The notes under the pieces: generated by a model
Database searches by the model: none
What the model saw: only the letters and a program-made list of their open reading frames with translations
Told to the model about the DNA's origin: nothing
Translations under genes and position numbers: made by a program
Source of the DNA: Anaerolineales bacterium
GTDB taxonomy: Bacteria; Chloroflexota; Anaerolineae; Anaerolineales; E44-bin32
Assembly (NCBI GenBank): GCA_030673085.1
Contig: DAOVFE010000154.1
Location: 1 to 5,426, forward strand
Reading direction: 5' to 3'
Length of the DNA stretch: 5,426 bases
In this document: piece after piece, positions 5,405-5,426 of the stretch
Numbering within the stretch: position 1 is the stretch's first letter
Layout of the letters: every line of letters starts with the position of its first letter

Positions 5405-5426
5405 ATGGTGCATAATAATTTATCTC
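5405..5426 (+). CDS. possible start of a gene running off the right edge
   Basis: An ATG at 5405 is preceded by GGGAG (5394-5398) at a good spacing of 6 nt, and the frame stays open for the seven codons left in the window (MVHNNLS). That is too short for any recognition. The same bases contain a perfect TTGACA (5400-5405), so the site could instead be a -35 element whose -10 lies at or beyond the edge. Confidence 0.22.

Overview
The window holds one outstanding gene, a single reading frame that fuses a complete NifS/IscS-type cysteine desulfurase to a complete selenophosphate synthetase (SelD), set among accessory, partly decayed or unrecognised sequence. The source is probably an anaerobic or facultative bacterium that uses selenium. 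The reasons are the SelD fusion and a double-[4Fe-4S] ferredoxin protein of the EFR1 type. The phylum cannot be fixed from this sequence. No selA, selB, selC (tRNA-Sec) or selenoprotein gene is visible, so the selenium end product (Sec, selenouridine or a selenium cofactor) remains open.

Layout, left to right. (1) 2-670 (+): 3' part of an EFR1-type flavodoxin-ferredoxin protein, cut by the window edge. (2) 721-1053 (+): an open frame matching only the C-terminal domain of aminoglycoside-adenylyltransferase-like nucleotidyltransferases; the catalytic N-terminal half is absent, so it is probably a remnant. (3) 1184-2233 (+): an unrecognised protein with three predicted N-terminal membrane segments and a large extracytoplasmic part. 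(4) 2234-2782: an AT-rich stretch of about 550 bp. It contains the second copy of a 15-bp direct repeat whose first copy overlaps the stop codon of gene 3, a doubtful minus-strand small ORF, and the leader of the selenium gene with a possible extended -10 and a good ribosome binding site. (5) 2783-5029 (+): the desulfurase-SelD fusion, 748 residues. (6) 5030-5426: no convincing gene. It holds a cluster of short hairpins (5149-5266) that looks like a structured intergenic repeat, overlapped by a 57-codon minus-strand ORF, and a possible new start codon at the extreme right edge.

Biochemically, the desulfurase half would take selenium (or sulfur) from selenocysteine or cysteine onto its active-site cysteine. 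The SelD half would use ATP to make selenophosphate. Fusion would allow direct hand-over of reactive selenide or persulfide-type selenium between active sites. All recognisable catalytic residues of both halves are present. The other genes show no evident functional link to selenium.
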